From Hymenobacter radiodurans (GTDB taxonomy: Bacteria; Bacteroidota; Bacteroidia; Cytophagales; Hymenobacteraceae): a stretch of 64,000 nt of DNA. Every line of letters starts with the position of its first letter. The stretch's first letter is position 1. This document shows positions 47,823-57,089 of this stretch, piece by piece. The notes beneath the pieces were generated by a model, which was not told the DNA's origin, did not search any database, and worked only from the letters and a program-made list of their open reading frames with translations. Location: positions 2,884,001 to 2,948,000 of the forward strand of contig NZ_CP037922.1 in assembly GCF_004355185.1 (NCBI RefSeq). Reading direction: 5' to 3'. The translations under genes and the position numbers were made by a program.

Positions 47823-47860
47823 AAAAAAGCCCCCGCTATGATGATGCAGGGGGTTTTTTT
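47823..47860 (-). terminator. Terminator of the permease gene
   Basis: A6 GCCCCCGC and GCAGGGGG T7 arms, with one A/G mismatch, form a stem with a TATGATGAT loop. It lies 16 bases beyond the permease stop on the minus strand. Confidence 0.75.
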
Positions 47861-47875
47861 GGGGAGTGTAATTCG

Positions 47876-49336
47876 TTAAGCCTTCACTTGGGCTTGTTCC
47901 TGTGCTAGTCGCAGTTTGCTGTGCTTTTTACCATAGAGGTAATAAATCACTAGTCCGGCTGCCAGCCACACAATGAGGCGCAACCAGGTATCCCAGGGGA
48001 GCGAAAACATCATCAGTAAGCAGGTCAGGATGCCCATAATGGGCACCAGCGGCACCCACGGCGTGCGAAAAGCGCGGGGCGCATCGGGCTGCTGCTTGCG
48101 CATAATGAGTACGCCGAGGCACACCATCACGAAGGCCAGCAGCGTACCAATACTGGTCATTTCGCCTACTACCTGAATGGGCACCAAGCCTGCGAAAGCG
48201 CTGATTAGGGCGGCCAACAAGATGTTTGATTTGTAAGGCGTCTGGAAGCGAGGGTGAATTTCGGAGAAGATCTTGGGCAACAGTCCGTCGCGCGACATGG
48301 AGAAAAACACCCGCGACTGCCCCAGCAAATCCACCAGAATGACGGAGGTGTAGCCAATCAGGATGGCGATAATAATGGCTTGACTCAGCCAGGCATACGG
48401 CGTTTTCTCGATGGCGATGGCTACCGGCGCGGCGCTATTTTTGAACTCTGTGTAGTTGGCCAGGCCCGTCATTACGTGCCCAAACAACACGAACAGAATA
48501 GTACACACGACCAGCGAGCCGATGATGCCGATAGGCATATCACGCTGGGGTTTTTTTGCTTCCTGCGCCATCGTGGCCACAATATCAAAGCCGATGAAGA
48601 CGAAGAAGATAACACCGGCTCCGCGCAGAATGCCGCTCAAGCCAAACTCACCAAACGTGCCCGTATTGGCCGGGATATAGGGCTGATAATTAGCCGGATC
48701 GATGTATTGCCAACCCAACGCAATAAACACCAGCACTACCGATACCTTCAGGGCCACAATGGTTGCGTTAACCCAGGCCGAGCCCTGCGTACCCCGAATC
48801 ACGATGGCTGTGATGGCCAGCACGATCAGAATAGCGGGCAGATTGACGAACCCGTGCACCACCGAGCCATCGGCCAAAGTAGACGTCTCGAAGGGCGACA
48901 TAACCAGCTGAGCGGGAATATGCAGGTCGTATTTGGCCAAAAACCGCGTCAGGTACTGCGACCAGCTGATGGCTACGGCCGCGGCGCCCACGGAATATTC
49001 GAGCACCAAATCCCAGCCAATAATCCAGGCAAACAGCTCACCTAGCGTAGCGTAGGAATAGGTATAGGCGGAGCCAGCGACGGGTACCATAGACGCAAAC
49101 TCCGCGTAGCACAGGGCCGAAAAGGCACAGCCAACGGCTGCTACCAAAAATGAAAGCGTAACGGCTGGTCCGGTATGATTGGCGGCCGCTATACCAGTAA
49201 GGGAAAAGAGTCCCGCCCCAATGATAACCCCTACCCCAATGGCGACAAGGTTGAAGGCACTCAGACTGCGCTTGAGGGTGTGAGTGCCGGTTTCGGCCGC
49301 CTCTTGTCGCAGCAATTCCAGTGACTTTTTGAGCAT
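47876..49336 (-). CDS. Amino acid permease (APC family)
   Basis: 486 residues from the ATG at 49336 (MLKKSLELLRQEAAETGTH), the usual start; 29 more codons are open upstream but hydrophobic and unsupported. About 12-13 membrane helices. Helix 1 has FNLVAIGVGVIIGAGLFSLTG, the substrate-binding glycine-rich break of the family, and AVTLSFLVAAVGCAFSALCYAEFASMVPVAGSAYTY follows in outline. It is closest in layout to the cationic amino acid transporter-like YfnA type. It should import an amino acid by proton symport; which one is not clear. No hut gene is near. Confidence 0.93.
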   Translation of the reverse strand: MLKKSLELLRQEAAETGTHTLKRSLSAFNLVAIGVGVIIGAGLFSLTGIAAANHTGPAVTLSFLVAAVGCAFSALCYAEFASMVPVAGSAYTYSYATLGELFAWIIGWDLVLEYSVGAAAVAISWSQYLTRFLAKYDLHIPAQLVMSPFETSTLADGSVVHGFVNLPAILIVLAITAIVIRGTQGSAWVNATIVALKVSVVLVFIALGWQYIDPANYQPYIPANTGTFGEFGLSGILRGAGVIFFVFIGFDIVATMAQEAKKPQRDMPIGIIGSLVVCTILFVLFGHVMTGLANYTEFKNSAAPVAIAIEKTPYAWLSQAIIIAILIGYTSVILVDLLGQSRVFFSMSRDGLLPKIFSEIHPRFQTPYKSNILLAALISAFAGLVPIQVVGEMTSIGTLLAFVMVCLGVLIMRKQQPDAPRAFRTPWVPLVPIMGILTCLLMMFSLPWDTWLRLIVWLAAGLVIYYLYGKKHSKLRLAQEQAQVKA

Positions 49337-49889
49337 AAAATGTAGCACGAAGCCGCGCCTCGTGGTGGATAAAAAGAATGGAGATAAGAGAAAGAATATC
49401 CGCCTGTAAAGCAGACAGATCACAAAGCTGACGCCGTTGCTACGGCTTCGGCAAAATGGGCAACTACCTGATCTACAGCCAATGCAAAGGCTGAATCAGA
49501 GCAGAAATGCCCCCAGCGGCTACTTACAGCTGCAGATTGGCAAAGCCAGGAAGATGAGAGAATGTTCGAACGCTCAACAACAGCAACAACCCATACCCAA
49601 ACAAGCAGCCCAACTCAGCGTGTGGAGCGGCAGGGTGGCGAAGGAAAATAGAGCAGGTTGCAGCTGAATGTTCACGGCAATTTGTTTTTATATAGCCAGT
49701 CGATACTTGCGCTGACCTCGGTTGGCACCGTTCCAGTTGTGCTGGGGGTTGCCGGCGTTTCATTGAGCCTTTCTCTCCACGCCTCGGTATAAAAACAATC
49801 CTTTGATCAGAAAGAATTGGGGTCGCAAAGGTAGACTACCGGCATGCGTACTTGCAAATGCGGCTATTCTTTCTCTTTTACCGTGTGGC
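49337..49889. other. Intergenic region without a recognised gene
   Basis: About 550 bases between the permease and the EcsC gene. Short frames on both strands (for example a minus-strand one ending near 49524 with a hydrophobic GYGLLLLLS segment) have no support. There is a GCCCCC copy at about 49508. It should contain the permease promoter. Confidence 0.4.
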
Positions 49890-50639
49890 TTAGCCGGCGC
49901 TGGGGGGCAACATAGTACCCTTCGGCTCAAGATGGCGCATGCGGTAACAGTTCATGGCCGTTTCGCCGAGTTGCTCGATGAGGCGGTAGTTGGCCACCGC
50001 TCCCACCGCTGCTCCAATTACGGGCACCAGCTGGGCCAGCTTCGCCAAGTCGATGTAGTCGCGGTACTCTTGCTGAAAGGTGCGCCAATCAAACTCATTT
50101 ACATCGGTGGGCAGCGTGTGGCGGTAGCTGTCCCAGTCGGCAATGCGACGATACACCTCATTGCGGGTGTGCTGACTGGAAAAGGCCAGCTGAAAAATGT
50201 ACAGTAGATAGAGCCGCTCAGTATAATCGCGCACGTCGTGGCCGTAGAGGGCGGCTACGTCGAAGAGCAGCTTAAGCTTGAGGCCCAGCAGCAGCGGAAA
50301 ATCGGCCAGGCCCAGCAAAAAGCCCCCCGCCCCCGTCACGGCGCCTTCGGCCGACGCGGTGTTGCGGTAGTAACGGATGCGGGTGCGCACCGCCGTTTCC
50401 CGTTCCGCCCACGGCGCCTCCAGCAGCGGCTGGCGCGTAGTGTGCATCGACCCAAACAACACCCCGCGCACCATCTGCCGAATAGCCGTGGTAATGGCCT
50501 CATGCACCCGCTCGGGCAGAAACGCATTCAACCGAATCTGTACCCGGCGCGTGAAGCGGTTCAGCAGCGTCGGTGACTTCTGCATGCGCTGTTGCCAGGC
50601 GCGGAGTTCAGTGAGGGCTTGTTCGTCGGGGCAGTTCAT
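49890..50639 (-). CDS. EcsC family protein
   Basis: 249 residues. The pattern VHEAITTAIRQMVRGVLFGS followed by GAVTGAGGFLLGLADFPLLLGLKLKLLFDVAALYG (in outline) matches EcsC proteins, which have a Gly-rich amphipathic region and short membrane-associated helices. In B. subtilis EcsC is linked to an ABC transporter; here no transporter is adjacent and its role is unknown. LAQLVPVIGAAVGAVANYRLIEQLGETAMNCY is the second conserved block. Two motif copies, one on each strand, lie at 49902 (C-terminus) and 50322. Confidence 0.85.
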   Translation of the reverse strand: MNCPDEQALTELRAWQQRMQKSPTLLNRFTRRVQIRLNAFLPERVHEAITTAIRQMVRGVLFGSMHTTRQPLLEAPWAERETAVRTRIRYYRNTASAEGAVTGAGGFLLGLADFPLLLGLKLKLLFDVAALYGHDVRDYTERLYLLYIFQLAFSSQHTRNEVYRRIADWDSYRHTLPTDVNEFDWRTFQQEYRDYIDLAKLAQLVPVIGAAVGAVANYRLIEQLGETAMNCYRMRHLEPKGTMLPPSAG

Positions 50640-50690
50640 GTAAGTAGTTACGTAAAACTGATAAGTAGTTTTTACCTACGCTTCTCCACG

Positions 50691-51734
50691 TTACTTTAAG
50701 CCATAAATCCGCTCAATAATCTCCACCACTTTCACTCCTTCCCGAGCATTCGTTTCACATAAATCGCCGCTTTTAACTGCCTCAACCACCTCTTCTATCG
50801 CCTGCACATGATTGGCGGCGCTGCCTTGGTAGAAACCGTAGTGATTGGCGGGATTGGTCGGCAGAAGCGGCGGGCATTCGTAGTCGCGGATGTGGCAGTG
50901 CTCCACTTTATCCATGTATTGCCCACCGATGCGCAGACTGCCGTGCTCGCCGATGACGGTGAGGCTGCTTTCGAGGTTGCGGTCCCAGACGGCGGTGCTG
51001 TAATGCAGAGTGCCAGTACCGCCGCGTACGAGGTCAAAAGTCACGAGGCCGCTATCCTCAAACTCGGTAAGGTGCTGGTGGTTGAAGTCATGGAAACGGG
51101 CTTGCACATTAGTTACGTCGCCGAAAACCCAGTAGAGCAGATCGATGAAGTGGCTGAACTGAGTGAAGAGCGTACCGCCGTCCTGAGCGTGGGTGCCGTG
51201 CCAGCTGCCGGGGCGGTAGTAGCGGGCATCGCGGTTCCAGAAACAGTTTATCTGGACCATAAAAATGCTCCCCAGTCGGTTTTCCTCAATTACTTGCTTC
51301 AGCCAAACGGCCGGCGGTGAGTAGCGATTCTGCATTACTCCAAATACCAACCGGCCCGCCTGCGAGGCCGTAGCCACAACTTGTTCCGCATCGGCGGTGC
51401 GCAGGGCTAGCGGCTTTTCTACCAACACATGTAGCCCGTGGCGTAAGCCGGCAATTGCCTGGGGCGCGTGCAGATGATTGGGCGTGGCTACCGTAAGGAC
51501 ATCAGCGGCGGGACCATGGGCGAGATATTCTTCAAGAGACGTGAAGAAAGGAATCCCCACAAATTCGGCGGACAGCTCCAATTCTAGCTCAGCCCTGATA
51601 TCGATTAAGGCTACAAGCTTGGCACCCGGCTGACGCTGCACCAGCGCCGCGTGGCGACGACCAATGTGGCCCACACCACAAATAGCAAAGCTTACCTCGG
51701 GCTGCTCGGCTCCGGAGTGTAACGGTATACTCAT
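50691..51734 (-). CDS. Gfo/Idh/MocA family oxidoreductase
   Basis: 347 residues. The NAD(P)-binding start is FAICGVGHIGRRHAALVQR, with VLTVATPNHLHAPQAIAGL and the catalytic EKP of HVLVEKPLALRTADAEQ near residue 97, and the late HGTHAQDGGTLFTQFSHFIDLLYWVFG with the family His. It oxidises or reduces a sugar or sugar nucleotide. It overlaps the upstream DegT aminotransferase by four bases (ATGA). That pairing is known for 3-oxidation and amination of UDP-GlcNAcA (WlbA/WlbE-like), so an amino-sugar role is likely but not proven. Confidence 0.9.
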   Translation of the reverse strand: MSIPLHSGAEQPEVSFAICGVGHIGRRHAALVQRQPGAKLVALIDIRAELELELSAEFVGIPFFTSLEEYLAHGPAADVLTVATPNHLHAPQAIAGLRHGLHVLVEKPLALRTADAEQVVATASQAGRLVFGVMQNRYSPPAVWLKQVIEENRLGSIFMVQINCFWNRDARYYRPGSWHGTHAQDGGTLFTQFSHFIDLLYWVFGDVTNVQARFHDFNHQHLTEFEDSGLVTFDLVRGGTGTLHYSTAVWDRNLESSLTVIGEHGSLRIGGQYMDKVEHCHIRDYECPPLLPTNPANHYGFYQGSAANHVQAIEEVVEAVKSGDLCETNAREGVKVVEIIERIYGLK

Positions 51735-52863
51735 GCAGCAGAGCGGGTTAAAGCAAAAAACGCCCGGATAGTCGTAATGATATAGTCTTGTTGCGCCTCA
51801 GTGAGCATCGGATGAATGGGTAGCGACAGCACCGTACGGCACAGCTGCTCAGCTACCGGGAATTGCCCAGCAGAGTAGCCAAGGTAGGCATAGGCAGGCT
51901 GCAAGTGCACAGGCACCGGATAATACACCATGCTCGGCACGCCACGCTGCGCCAGGTATTCCTGAAGTTGGTCGCGCTGGGGGCTTTTTCCAGAGTTAAG
52001 GTGTACTGATGAAACACATGACTGCTGTTAGCGTCGCGGTGTGGAACACGGAGACCCGAAATGTCCCCCAGCGCGGCATCGTAATAATCGGCGATGCGCT
52101 GGCGGGTAGCGGTCCAGGTGGGCAGGTGTGGCAGCTTCACGCGCAGCAACGCAGCTTGCACGGTGTCGAGGCGAGAGTTAAGGCCGATGTGCTGGTGATG
52201 GTACTTGCGGGTTTGGCCGTGGTTGGCAAGCTGACGCAAGTAAGTCGCGCGGTCAGCATCTCGGGTAAAAAGAGCACCACCATCGCCAAAGGCACCGAGG
52301 TTTTTCGCTGGAAAGAAGGATGTCGTTCCCACCTCGCCTACCGTACCAGCGTAAGCTTGCTGGCCATCGGCAAACAGATGGGTAGCGCCAATAGCTTGGG
52401 CATTATCTTCAATCAGCGGAATGGCATGTCTGGTTGCAATCTGTTTCAACGCCTCTAAATCAGCGCATTGCCCAAACAGATGCACTGCCAGTATTGCCCC
52501 CGTGCGCGGTGTAACGGCGGCCTCCACCGCTGCTGGATCGAGGCAGAAAGTAGTAGGCATTACATCGACAAAAACCGGACGCAAGCCTAGCACAGCAGCA
52601 GCTTCAGCGGTAGCTACGTAGGTAAAAGCGGGCAGAATAATTTCAGCCCCGGGGGGCAAATTCAGACTCATCAGCGCCAGTTGGAGCGCGTCGGTACCAT
52701 TGGCGCAAGGTATTACGTGGGGGCCACCAAGGGTAGCGCTTAATTCTTCGGCAAACGCAGCCACGGCCGGACCATTGATGAACTCTGCTTCCCGAAGCAC
52801 TGTACTCAGCGCCTCGTCGAGGGTGGGCTGAAGGAGGGCGTGCTGAGCCGCCAGATCCAACAT
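51731..52863 (-). CDS. DegT/DnrJ/EryC1 sugar aminotransferase (frameshifted)
   Basis: I start at the ATG at 52863 (MLDLAAQHALLQPTLDEAL), the normal family start, because a TATATTTG promoter element (52933-52940) abuts an earlier ATG at 52932 and transcripts would begin after it. A restored gene gives 377 residues. PLP features are VIPCANGTDALQLAL, PLIEDNAQAIGA and the Lys in TSFFPAKNLGAFGDGG. The frame breaks at 51979-51983. With six G it reads LEKAPQRDQLQEYLAQRGVPSMVYYP in outline and ends at 51731. It is coupled to the Gfo-type oxidoreductase and makes an aminated sugar nucleotide. Confidence 0.9.
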
Positions 52864-52932
52864 GCGAATAGGGGCGGACGGTACAAGGTCAGTGGGCAAT
52901 GGGGAGGCGAATGAAGAGTGGGTGCTAGGCAT

Positions 52933-52940
52933 CAAATATA
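52933..52940 (-). promoter_or_regulatory. -7 promoter element TATATTTG for the aminotransferase operon
   Basis: TATATTTG on the minus strand matches TAnnTTTG and is followed at once by an ATG. No clear -33 element was seen. If it is used, the transcript starts inside the first few codons of the longer frame, which favours the shorter start at 52863. Confidence 0.45.
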
Positions 52941-53062
52941 GCGGCAACGCCCAAACCAGCAGCCCATGGCGGCACGCAACCCCTACCCTGATGCTTGCGT
53001 TTAGCCAAGCAAGGTCAGACTTCCACACTGATCATTCCACTCAGCACTAACTCCCTACTGCC

Positions 53063-54004
53063 ATGTTTAAGAAACGAATAACCATGCATACCCTGGCCCT
53101 CTTGCTGATGGCCGGTGGTATCACCTTCACGCAAGCAAGCTGTTCGCGTCAGGACCGTGCGGAGGTTTCGCAGGAAAGCGACCAAGCCTATAACGACTTC
53201 AAGAACTTTGTCTCCGAATCGGAAGCGAAAGCTCAGGCAGCCAGCAATCAGGCGGAAGCCGATTATGAGCGTGAAACCACGCAGATGAAAGCCGACTACG
53301 ATGCTAAAGTTGCAGCCGTAGATCAATACGCCGACCAGTACGACGAGACCCGGCGTCAGGAAATTGAGCAGCTCCGGACCCGCTACACTACCGCCTACGA
53401 TCAGCGCGACCAGGCGTGGCGCAACAAAGCCAATACGGCCGGCACTACTACTGGCGGCACCGATGCAACGACAGGTGTGGCCAGTGGCGCCGGCACCATG
53501 AAAATGGGCAAATACTACAAGCCTACCAGTCCGGCTGCTCAGCTCACTGCTGCCAACGCGCGTCAGACGTATGAGAACTTCACGCAGATGATCAAGCAGA
53601 ACGAGGACCGCTACGACATTGACGATTGGCGCAACATCAACGCCGAGTGGCGTGCTCTGGATGAAGCCTATGATGCGGTAAAAGGTGACATCAGCGCCAA
53701 TGACTTAGCAGCTATTCAGAAGGAAAAGCTGAAGTATGCGGCCTTCAAGTCGTACGACAAAACCGAAGCCCGCGTATCCCAAGGCGCTGATGCCGTTAGT
53801 GGCGAGGCCAAAGAAGTGAAGGAAGAAACCGCCGATGAACGCAGCAAAGTAGGTCAAGCCGTCAGCAACACCGCGTCCGATGTCAAAGAGACCGGCAAAG
53901 ATGTTGGTAAAGGCGCAGCCAAAGTCGGCAAGAAAGTAGGGAGTGCCGTAAAAGGCGCTTACAAAGAAGTGAAGTCGGAGGTCAAAAATACCGACAACGA
54001 CTAA
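53063..54004 (+). CDS. Lipoprotein-like protein with LEA-type C-terminal repeats
   Basis: 313 residues, no named family. A signal peptide (TLALLLMAGGITFTQASC) ends in a lipobox-like QASC, so it may be a lipoprotein. Residues 35-115 are a charged coiled coil (YNDFKNFVSESEAKAQ, AEADYERETTQMKADYDAK). A Gly/Thr-rich linker follows, then a second helical part. The last 70 residues repeat 11-residue-like units rich in Lys, Gly, Ala and Val (SDVKETGKDVGKGAAKVGKK), similar to late-embryogenesis-abundant proteins that protect against drying. A stress role is an inference. Confidence 0.78.
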   Translation: MFKKRITMHTLALLLMAGGITFTQASCSRQDRAEVSQESDQAYNDFKNFVSESEAKAQAASNQAEADYERETTQMKADYDAKVAAVDQYADQYDETRRQEIEQLRTRYTTAYDQRDQAWRNKANTAGTTTGGTDATTGVASGAGTMKMGKYYKPTSPAAQLTAANARQTYENFTQMIKQNEDRYDIDDWRNINAEWRALDEAYDAVKGDISANDLAAIQKEKLKYAAFKSYDKTEARVSQGADAVSGEAKEVKEETADERSKVGQAVSNTASDVKETGKDVGKGAAKVGKKVGSAVKGAYKEVKSEVKNTDND

Positions 54005-54022
54005 GTTCACTTTATAAGTCTT

Positions 54023-54070
54023 CAGCACAAAAAAGCCCCTCAGAACATATCTGGGGGCTTTTTTGTGCTG
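54023..54070. terminator. Long hairpin terminator
   Basis: CAGCACAAAAAAGCCCC-T-CAG pairs with CTG-G-GGGCTTTTTTGTGCTG around AACATAT, with one T-G pair. It follows the LEA-like gene and also serves the convergent glycosyltransferase. Confidence 0.88.
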
Positions 54071-54081
54071 GTTTAAAATGC

Positions 54082-54981
54082 CTACTGTTTCATTGCCCGC
54101 AGCGCCCAAAGTAGCTTCAAGCTATCTAGGTTACGTAGCCGCGGAGCAGGGCCCAGCACCTGCCGCCATAACAGTGGCTCCACTATACTTAACAGGATAC
54201 GCGCAGCTGCACCTACGCCAAAGCGCTGTAGCTGCAGAGTCGTACGCAGCAGCTTGGTATCCGCGCCTAATGCTTCCGTTTGGTGCAAGTGGACTAGGTT
54301 CTGCACAGCTTGACGCGAATTTCGCAGGAAAACTTCATTCGTTTCCAACCCATCATGCAACACAGGATTATCTAGATGCTGCACCGCAATGCCCGCCGCT
54401 TGTAAGCGCCACCCGAATTTGGTATCCTCATGCCCATAGCGCGTGATGGCTTCATCCAGTTTTATCTGGTTGAACACCTCCGCTCTCAGCAATACATTCT
54501 TTAGTTTGAATTGATGATGAGGCTTTTGCTGGCGCGAGGCTGCCGCAAAAGCCTCTCTCCTGCGCCCGTAGTGCCAGCGCAGAAAAGTAGTGGCATCGGC
54601 CGGCGGGGTTAGGCCATACCTGGTTCCGCCCACTAGCACGGGTGCCGTAGGCTGGAGAATAGCTGCACTATAGCGGGCCAAAAAACGCGTATCTGGAAGG
54701 CTTACATTATTATCAAGGAGCAACAACCATGGTTGGCTGGCGCTAGCCGCCAAATGATTCCGCGCTGCTGAGCGCCCAATGTTGTGAGGTAATTCTTGAT
54801 AAACTACTCGGGGCCAATCAGCTATTACTCGGTTAAGAAGTTTGTAGCGTTCCTCAGAACCATCATCCAGACAGAGAATTTCCACGGGTCCGGCCCAATC
54901 TGTTGCCTGCTCCGATAATGCCCGTACCAGTGTGGTGACATCACGGTTATAAACAGGAATCAGAATGGACAGACCGGTCAT
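54082..54981 (-). CDS. Family 2 glycosyltransferase
   Basis: 299 residues. The GT-A start is LSILIPVYNRDVTTLVRAL, with a nucleotide-binding Asp pair in VEILCLDDGSEERY and NIGRSAARNHLA. LLLLDNNVSLPDTRFL replaces the usual DxD with DNN, which may still bind metal. The acceptor-side GHEDTKFGWRLQAAG follows near residue 200. It should add a sugar to a surface glycan at the inner membrane. It is close to ftsE (44 bases apart on the same strand), with no clear functional link. Confidence 0.9.
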   Translation of the reverse strand: MTGLSILIPVYNRDVTTLVRALSEQATDWAGPVEILCLDDGSEERYKLLNRVIADWPRVVYQELPHNIGRSAARNHLAASASQPWLLLLDNNVSLPDTRFLARYSAAILQPTAPVLVGGTRYGLTPPADATTFLRWHYGRRREAFAAASRQQKPHHQFKLKNVLLRAEVFNQIKLDEAITRYGHEDTKFGWRLQAAGIAVQHLDNPVLHDGLETNEVFLRNSRQAVQNLVHLHQTEALGADTKLLRTTLQLQRFGVGAAARILLSIVEPLLWRQVLGPAPRLRNLDSLKLLWALRAMKQ

Positions 54982-55025
54982 ACACGTGAACGGAGCATGT
55001 TGTGGACTGCCTCTCGGCTGAGCAA

Positions 55026-55730
55026 TTATTCAGTCAGCTTGAAGGAAACTTGCGTTGAGTCAAGCAGTTGCCCGTTTTCGCACTTCAGCACCCGCTTCGG
55101 GTACTGCCGAATAATCTGGTAGTTGTGCGTAGCCATCAGCACGGCCGTACCGGCATTGTTGATTTCCACGAACAAGCGCATGATATCAGCAGCCACCTCG
55201 GGGTCGAGGTTGCCGGTAGGCTCATCAGCCAGCAGCAATAAGGGTTCGTTAAGTAAGGCGCGGGCAATAACCACACGCTGCTGCTCTCCTCCCGAAAGTT
55301 GGTGGGGCATTTTGCTGGCCGAGTTGGCTAACCCCACGCGCATCAGCACTTCCGACAAGCGATTCTGAATGCGGGCCTTGCCGCTCCAACCAGTTGCTTT
55401 AAGAACAAAAATCAGGTTTTCGGCTACGGTACGGTCGAAAAGCAGCTGAAAATCTTGGAAGATAATCCCCAGCTTACGCCGCAGATACGGCACCTTGCTG
55501 GAGCTAAGTTTTTGCAATGGGAAACCGGCTACTGTACCCACTCCCCCACCCAGCGGCAGATCGGCGTACAGGGTTTTCAGCAATGAGCTTTTGCCAGAGC
55601 CCGTGCGACCAACCAGATACGCGAATTCGCCTTTTTCAAGGGTAAAGGTGATCTTTTGCAGTACCGTATTCACGTCCTGCATAATGTAGGCGTCGTGGAG
55701 TTCAACAACGGGTACGGCGGAATCTGACAT
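55026..55730 (-). CDS. ftsE: Cell division ATP-binding protein FtsE
   Basis: 234 residues from the ATG at 55730 ([16 protein letters not shown]). ABC ATPase: Walker [13 protein letters not shown] near residue 39, Q-loop [12 protein letters not shown], signature [15 protein letters not shown], Walker [16 protein letters not shown]-loop ATHNYQII. With FtsX it controls peptidoglycan hydrolases at the division site. The DEPTGNLDP and [14 protein letters not shown] wording separates FtsE from other small ABC proteins. The ftsX gene is not adjacent, as in many Bacteroidota. A lone GGGGGGCTTTTTT lies at 55795, upstream on this gene's strand. Confidence 0.9.
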   Translation of the reverse strand: MSDSAVPVVELHDAYIMQDVNTVLQKITFTLEKGEFAYLVGRTGSGKSSLLKTLYADLPLGGGVGTVAGFPLQKLSSSKVPYLRRKLGIIFQDFQLLFDRTVAENLIFVLKATGWSGKARIQNRLSEVLMRVGLANSASKMPHQLSGGEQQRVVIARALLNEPLLLLADEPTGNLDPEVAADIMRLFVEINNAGTAVLMATHNYQIIRQYPKRVLKCENGQLLDSTQVSFKLTE

Positions 55731-55819
55731 AGTTACGGTAACGCGAAATGAATCTGAGTTGAATGCGGCGGGCAACTCAGTGAATACGAGAGCTGGGGGG
55801 CTTTTTTCGAATTAAGAAC

Positions 55820-56023
55820 TCAAACTTCCAGCTTTTGTAGCTTTCCAAACTCCAGCCCGGCAATAACTCCAGCCAAGGCGGTTTCCTTCCCTTCCAACCC
55901 GTAGCGGTGCAGATCTTTCAAAGGGCGGTCGGCGCGGAAATAAGCAATCAGCACAAATTCCTCGTCGCGGAGCTGTATATAGTCCGGGATTTTTGCCTTG
56001 CCTTTTACTTTGATGATGTACAT
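55820..56023 (-). CDS. Small conserved hypothetical protein
   Basis: 67 residues (MYIIKVKGKAKIPDYIQLRDEEF in outline). No family recognised. The pattern of short strands (MYIIKVKGKAK, FVLIAYFRAD) and a helix (TALAGVIAGLEFGKLQ) suggests a compact alpha/beta fold. It is on the same strand as the downstream ftsE and lies between ftsE and the transaldolase. Start and length fit a real gene, but support is moderate. Confidence 0.6.
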   Translation of the reverse strand: MYIIKVKGKAKIPDYIQLRDEEFVLIAYFRADRPLKDLHRYGLEGKETALAGVIAGLEFGKLQKLEV

Positions 56024-56109
56024 GGAGAGAAGAGCCAGGATGTATAAATGGAGAGTTGGAAGTAGAAATTTCTCCTCTTCGCTTCCAACCTCCCCAGTGC
56101 CTAACAGAA

Positions 56110-56766
56110 TTATCCGTTCACCTTTTTATGGTCGGCCAGAAACTGCGCCAGCCCTTTGTCGGTAAGTGGGTGATTGAGCAAGCCGGTAATAACGTTGAGC
56201 GGGCAAGTGACCACGTCAGCCCCTATTTCAGCGCACTGAATCAGGTGCGGCACATGGCGCACCGACGCGGCCAATACCTGCGTTGGATAACCATAGTTGC
56301 TGAAAATATCTACAATCTGCTGAACCAGCACTAGGCCATCATGCCCGATATCGTCTAAGCGGCCCACGAAGGGGGAAATGTAGGTAGCTCCGGCTTTGGC
56401 GGCCAACAGCGCTTGACCAGCTGAGAAAATCAGGGTGCAGTTCGTTTTGATGCCCTTTTCAGAGAAGTGCTTAATGGCCTTTACCCCGTCGCGGGTCATG
56501 GGCACTTTCACCACAATGTTCGGGTGCAGTTCGGCAAACATCTCGCCCTCGCGTACCATATCATCGAAGGTGATACCAATAACTTCGGCCGACACATCGC
56601 CATCTACCATCTCGCAGATCTGCCGATAATGGGCCATGATGTTGTCCATGCCCTTGATGCCCTCTTTGGCCATCAGGGAGGGATTAGTAGTCACTCCGTC
56701 CAGTACACCGAGTTCAACGGCTTCCTGAATTTCACGGAGGTTAGCGGTATCAATGAAGAATTTCAT
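56110..56766 (-). CDS. Fructose-6-phosphate aldolase / transaldolase family protein
   Basis: 218 residues from the ATG at 56766 ([20 protein letters not shown]), the strict family start. The Schiff-base Lys is in [13 protein letters not shown] near residue 86; [14 protein letters not shown] and [29 protein letters not shown] are the other conserved blocks. The short length places it in the FSA/TalC group, which cleaves fructose 6-phosphate or acts as transaldolase in the cytoplasm; sequence alone does not separate these two. The SRP RNA gene lies about 80 bases upstream on the same strand. Confidence 0.92.
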   Translation of the reverse strand: MKFFIDTANLREIQEAVELGVLDGVTTNPSLMAKEGIKGMDNIMAHYRQICEMVDGDVSAEVIGITFDDMVREGEMFAELHPNIVVKVPMTRDGVKAIKHFSEKGIKTNCTLIFSAGQALLAAKAGATYISPFVGRLDDIGHDGLVLVQQIVDIFSNYGYPTQVLAASVRHVPHLIQCAEIGADVVTCPLNVITGLLNHPLTDKGLAQFLADHKKVNG

Positions 56767-56847
56767 GCGGCAGGTTATTACAAAAGAATGCCCCAAAGCT
56801 ACCCATTTGCCAGCAAACGCGGCACTGAGTTTCGTTGGGGCATGGGC

Positions 56848-56944
56848 AAAAAAAAGCGAGCCAAAATCGCACCGCTCAACCGCCTACCCTTGCTACCTTC
56901 CGGTCCTGGGGGAGTTCAGCAGGAGCTGGTCGTTCTGACTCGCC
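56848..56944 (-). ncRNA. ffs: Signal recognition particle RNA (4.5S-like)
   Basis: On the minus strand the core CCCAGGACCGGAAGGTAGCA, followed by AGGGTAGGC, forms the bacterial SRP domain IV: an ACC-GGAA-GGT stem with the conserved internal loop that binds Ffh. The ends CGAG (56939-56942) and CTCG (56857-56860) pair. A run of T (A at 56849-56855 on the plus strand) ends it. TATCTTTG at 56949-56956 (minus strand) is a perfect TAnnTTTG element about 6 bases before the proposed 5' end. The length of about 90-97 bases fits small bacterial SRP RNA. Ends are approximate. Confidence 0.9.
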
Positions 56945-56948
56945 GTTG

Positions 56949-56956
56949 CAAAGATA
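56949..56956 (-). promoter_or_regulatory. -7 promoter element TATCTTTG for SRP RNA
   Basis: This is an exact match to TAnnTTTG, placed correctly for transcription start near 56943. The -33 element is weak. Confidence 0.65.
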
Positions 56957-57089
56957 GCCTACAGATTCTGCAGATGAAGCCATTTGCCCCGATTATTTTA
57001 AGCTAAAGCAGCTAATCGCAGAGTATCAATTACTTCCTGTTGCGATTAGCTGCTTTTAGTAGTCAACTGCTGCTTAACGTGCAAACGAA

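Noticed and set aside
48254..49045. Plus-strand 263-residue frame rich in His, Gln, Asp and Arg
   Set aside because: It is the antisense of the amino acid permease and has the composition expected of a frame opposite membrane helices.
56055..56089. GTTGGAAG/CTTCCAAC inverted repeat as a terminator of the transaldolase region
   Set aside because: The 19-base loop and lack of a T-run make termination unlikely; it may be chance.
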